This document shows, piece by piece, positions 63,456-64,000 of a stretch of 64,000 nt of DNA. Where the stretch lies: positions 23,177,457 to 23,241,456 of the forward strand of contig OW388290.1 of assembly GCA_936450465.1 (NCBI GenBank), read 5' to 3'. The notes under the pieces were generated by a model. That model searched no databases and was not told the origin of the DNA. It saw only the letters and a list, made by a program, of their open reading frames with translations. The position numbers and the translations under genes are program-made. Every line of letters starts with the position of its first letter. Positions within the stretch are counted from its first letter, which is position 1. Source of the DNA: Gibbula magus. Taxonomy: Eukaryota > Mollusca > Gastropoda > Trochida > Trochidae.

Positions 63456-64000
63456 GTAAGTAAAAGAGACATGTACATGGAAAATATGTGTCAAAGGCAG
63501 AATAGCTGAAATTTCATTAAACTCAAATGTAACACTTGTATCTATCTGCGTTTTAAACAGAGTATTGCTTGATAAATTGTGTGAGGGATTTGCCTTCCTC
63601 AAACTGGACCAATCAAAACCTCGTTTACATATAGAATCGATCCAATGACTTCCTAGCCTTGTCGCTGATTGGCTGAAAGGAAAAGTCATGAGACATGATC
63701 TCTGTGGGTCAGTACTCAGATCAATGTATTGATATTATTCAACTCCATTGTTTATATGACTCTTTTATAATTGAATACTCTAATACTATTTTTAAAATGG
63801 TTGCATACTTACTGAATATATTTTAGTCATATAAATATTGAATCAAATTTGTGTAGTTCTCAATCATAATGGATTTATCATTTTAAAGGATATATTTATC
63901 TCCATCCTCGGTTACCCATGGTTTTATATATGCTCCGTTACTCTCCACTATATTACCCATGGGAAACCTTATCAGAAAAATCTGTATTCAAATTACCCGC
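63456..64000. other. PBLD intron 8, left part
   Basis: AT-rich. GACATGATCTCTGTGGGTCAGTACTCAGATCA at about 63695 onward resembles text at 44775-44810, marking another dispersed repeat. No exon was recognised. Confidence 0.5.

Overview
The window is animal nuclear DNA: AT-rich, with intron-containing genes, GT-AG splice sites and many short interspersed and palindromic repeats. The spliced genes most resemble bilaterian orthologues. The repeats (tRNA-headed SINEs with CTCACTCACT or (ATT)n tails, tandem AAGGTCA-rich elements, CCAAATTTGG-type repeats) look lophotrochozoan, probably molluscan and perhaps gastropod. That placement is inference.

Region 1-31 kb is dominated by a nine-exon orthologue of CCDC6 on the + strand (coding exons 1589-21027, 441 aa reconstructed). 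Its introns hold SINEs, a hAT-type MITE with an 8-bp target duplication, two related TTAA-bounded elements, a long inverted-repeat element, tandem elements rich in AAGGTCA half-sites, and a 41-bp minisatellite. A candidate first exon of a divergent gene lies at 1029-1079 on the minus strand. Downstream of the CCDC6 stop is a 92-bp tandem array carrying POU octamer motifs. This array is split by a 1.65-kb foldback element with two 552-bp, nearly identical arms; each arm carries a start codon, ten codons and a splice donor.

Region 34-44 kb holds three intronless, full-length clan-2-like cytochrome P450 genes: one minus (34457-35974) and two plus (38681-40183, 42398-43891). The third has lost the usual I-helix threonine (Pro in its place) and has weakened N-terminal and helix-C signatures. 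The second ends inside the first copy of a 47-bp tandem repeat that includes its own stop codon.

Region 46.6-50.8 kb holds an intact 651-aa BED-finger/hAT-type protein gene on the minus strand. It looks domesticated: several conserved transposase positions are changed and no transposon ends were found. Its probable 5' UTR intron contains a hAT-type MITE.

Region 52-58 kb has a decayed LINE 3' fragment, several MITEs, and an intronless 658-aa secreted or surface VIT + VWA protein (inter-alpha-trypsin inhibitor heavy-chain-like) with signal peptide, furin site and probable GPI tail. Its 3' UTR contains a TTAA-bounded palindromic element.

Region 59-64 kb has the first eight exons of a PBLD (phenazine biosynthesis-like domain) orthologue, which runs off the right edge.

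The genes share no evident pathway. The P450s are probably a local tandem family in oxidative metabolism and the other genes are unrelated neighbours. The most notable non-genic content is the density and diversity of palindromic DNA elements, many with readable target-site duplications.
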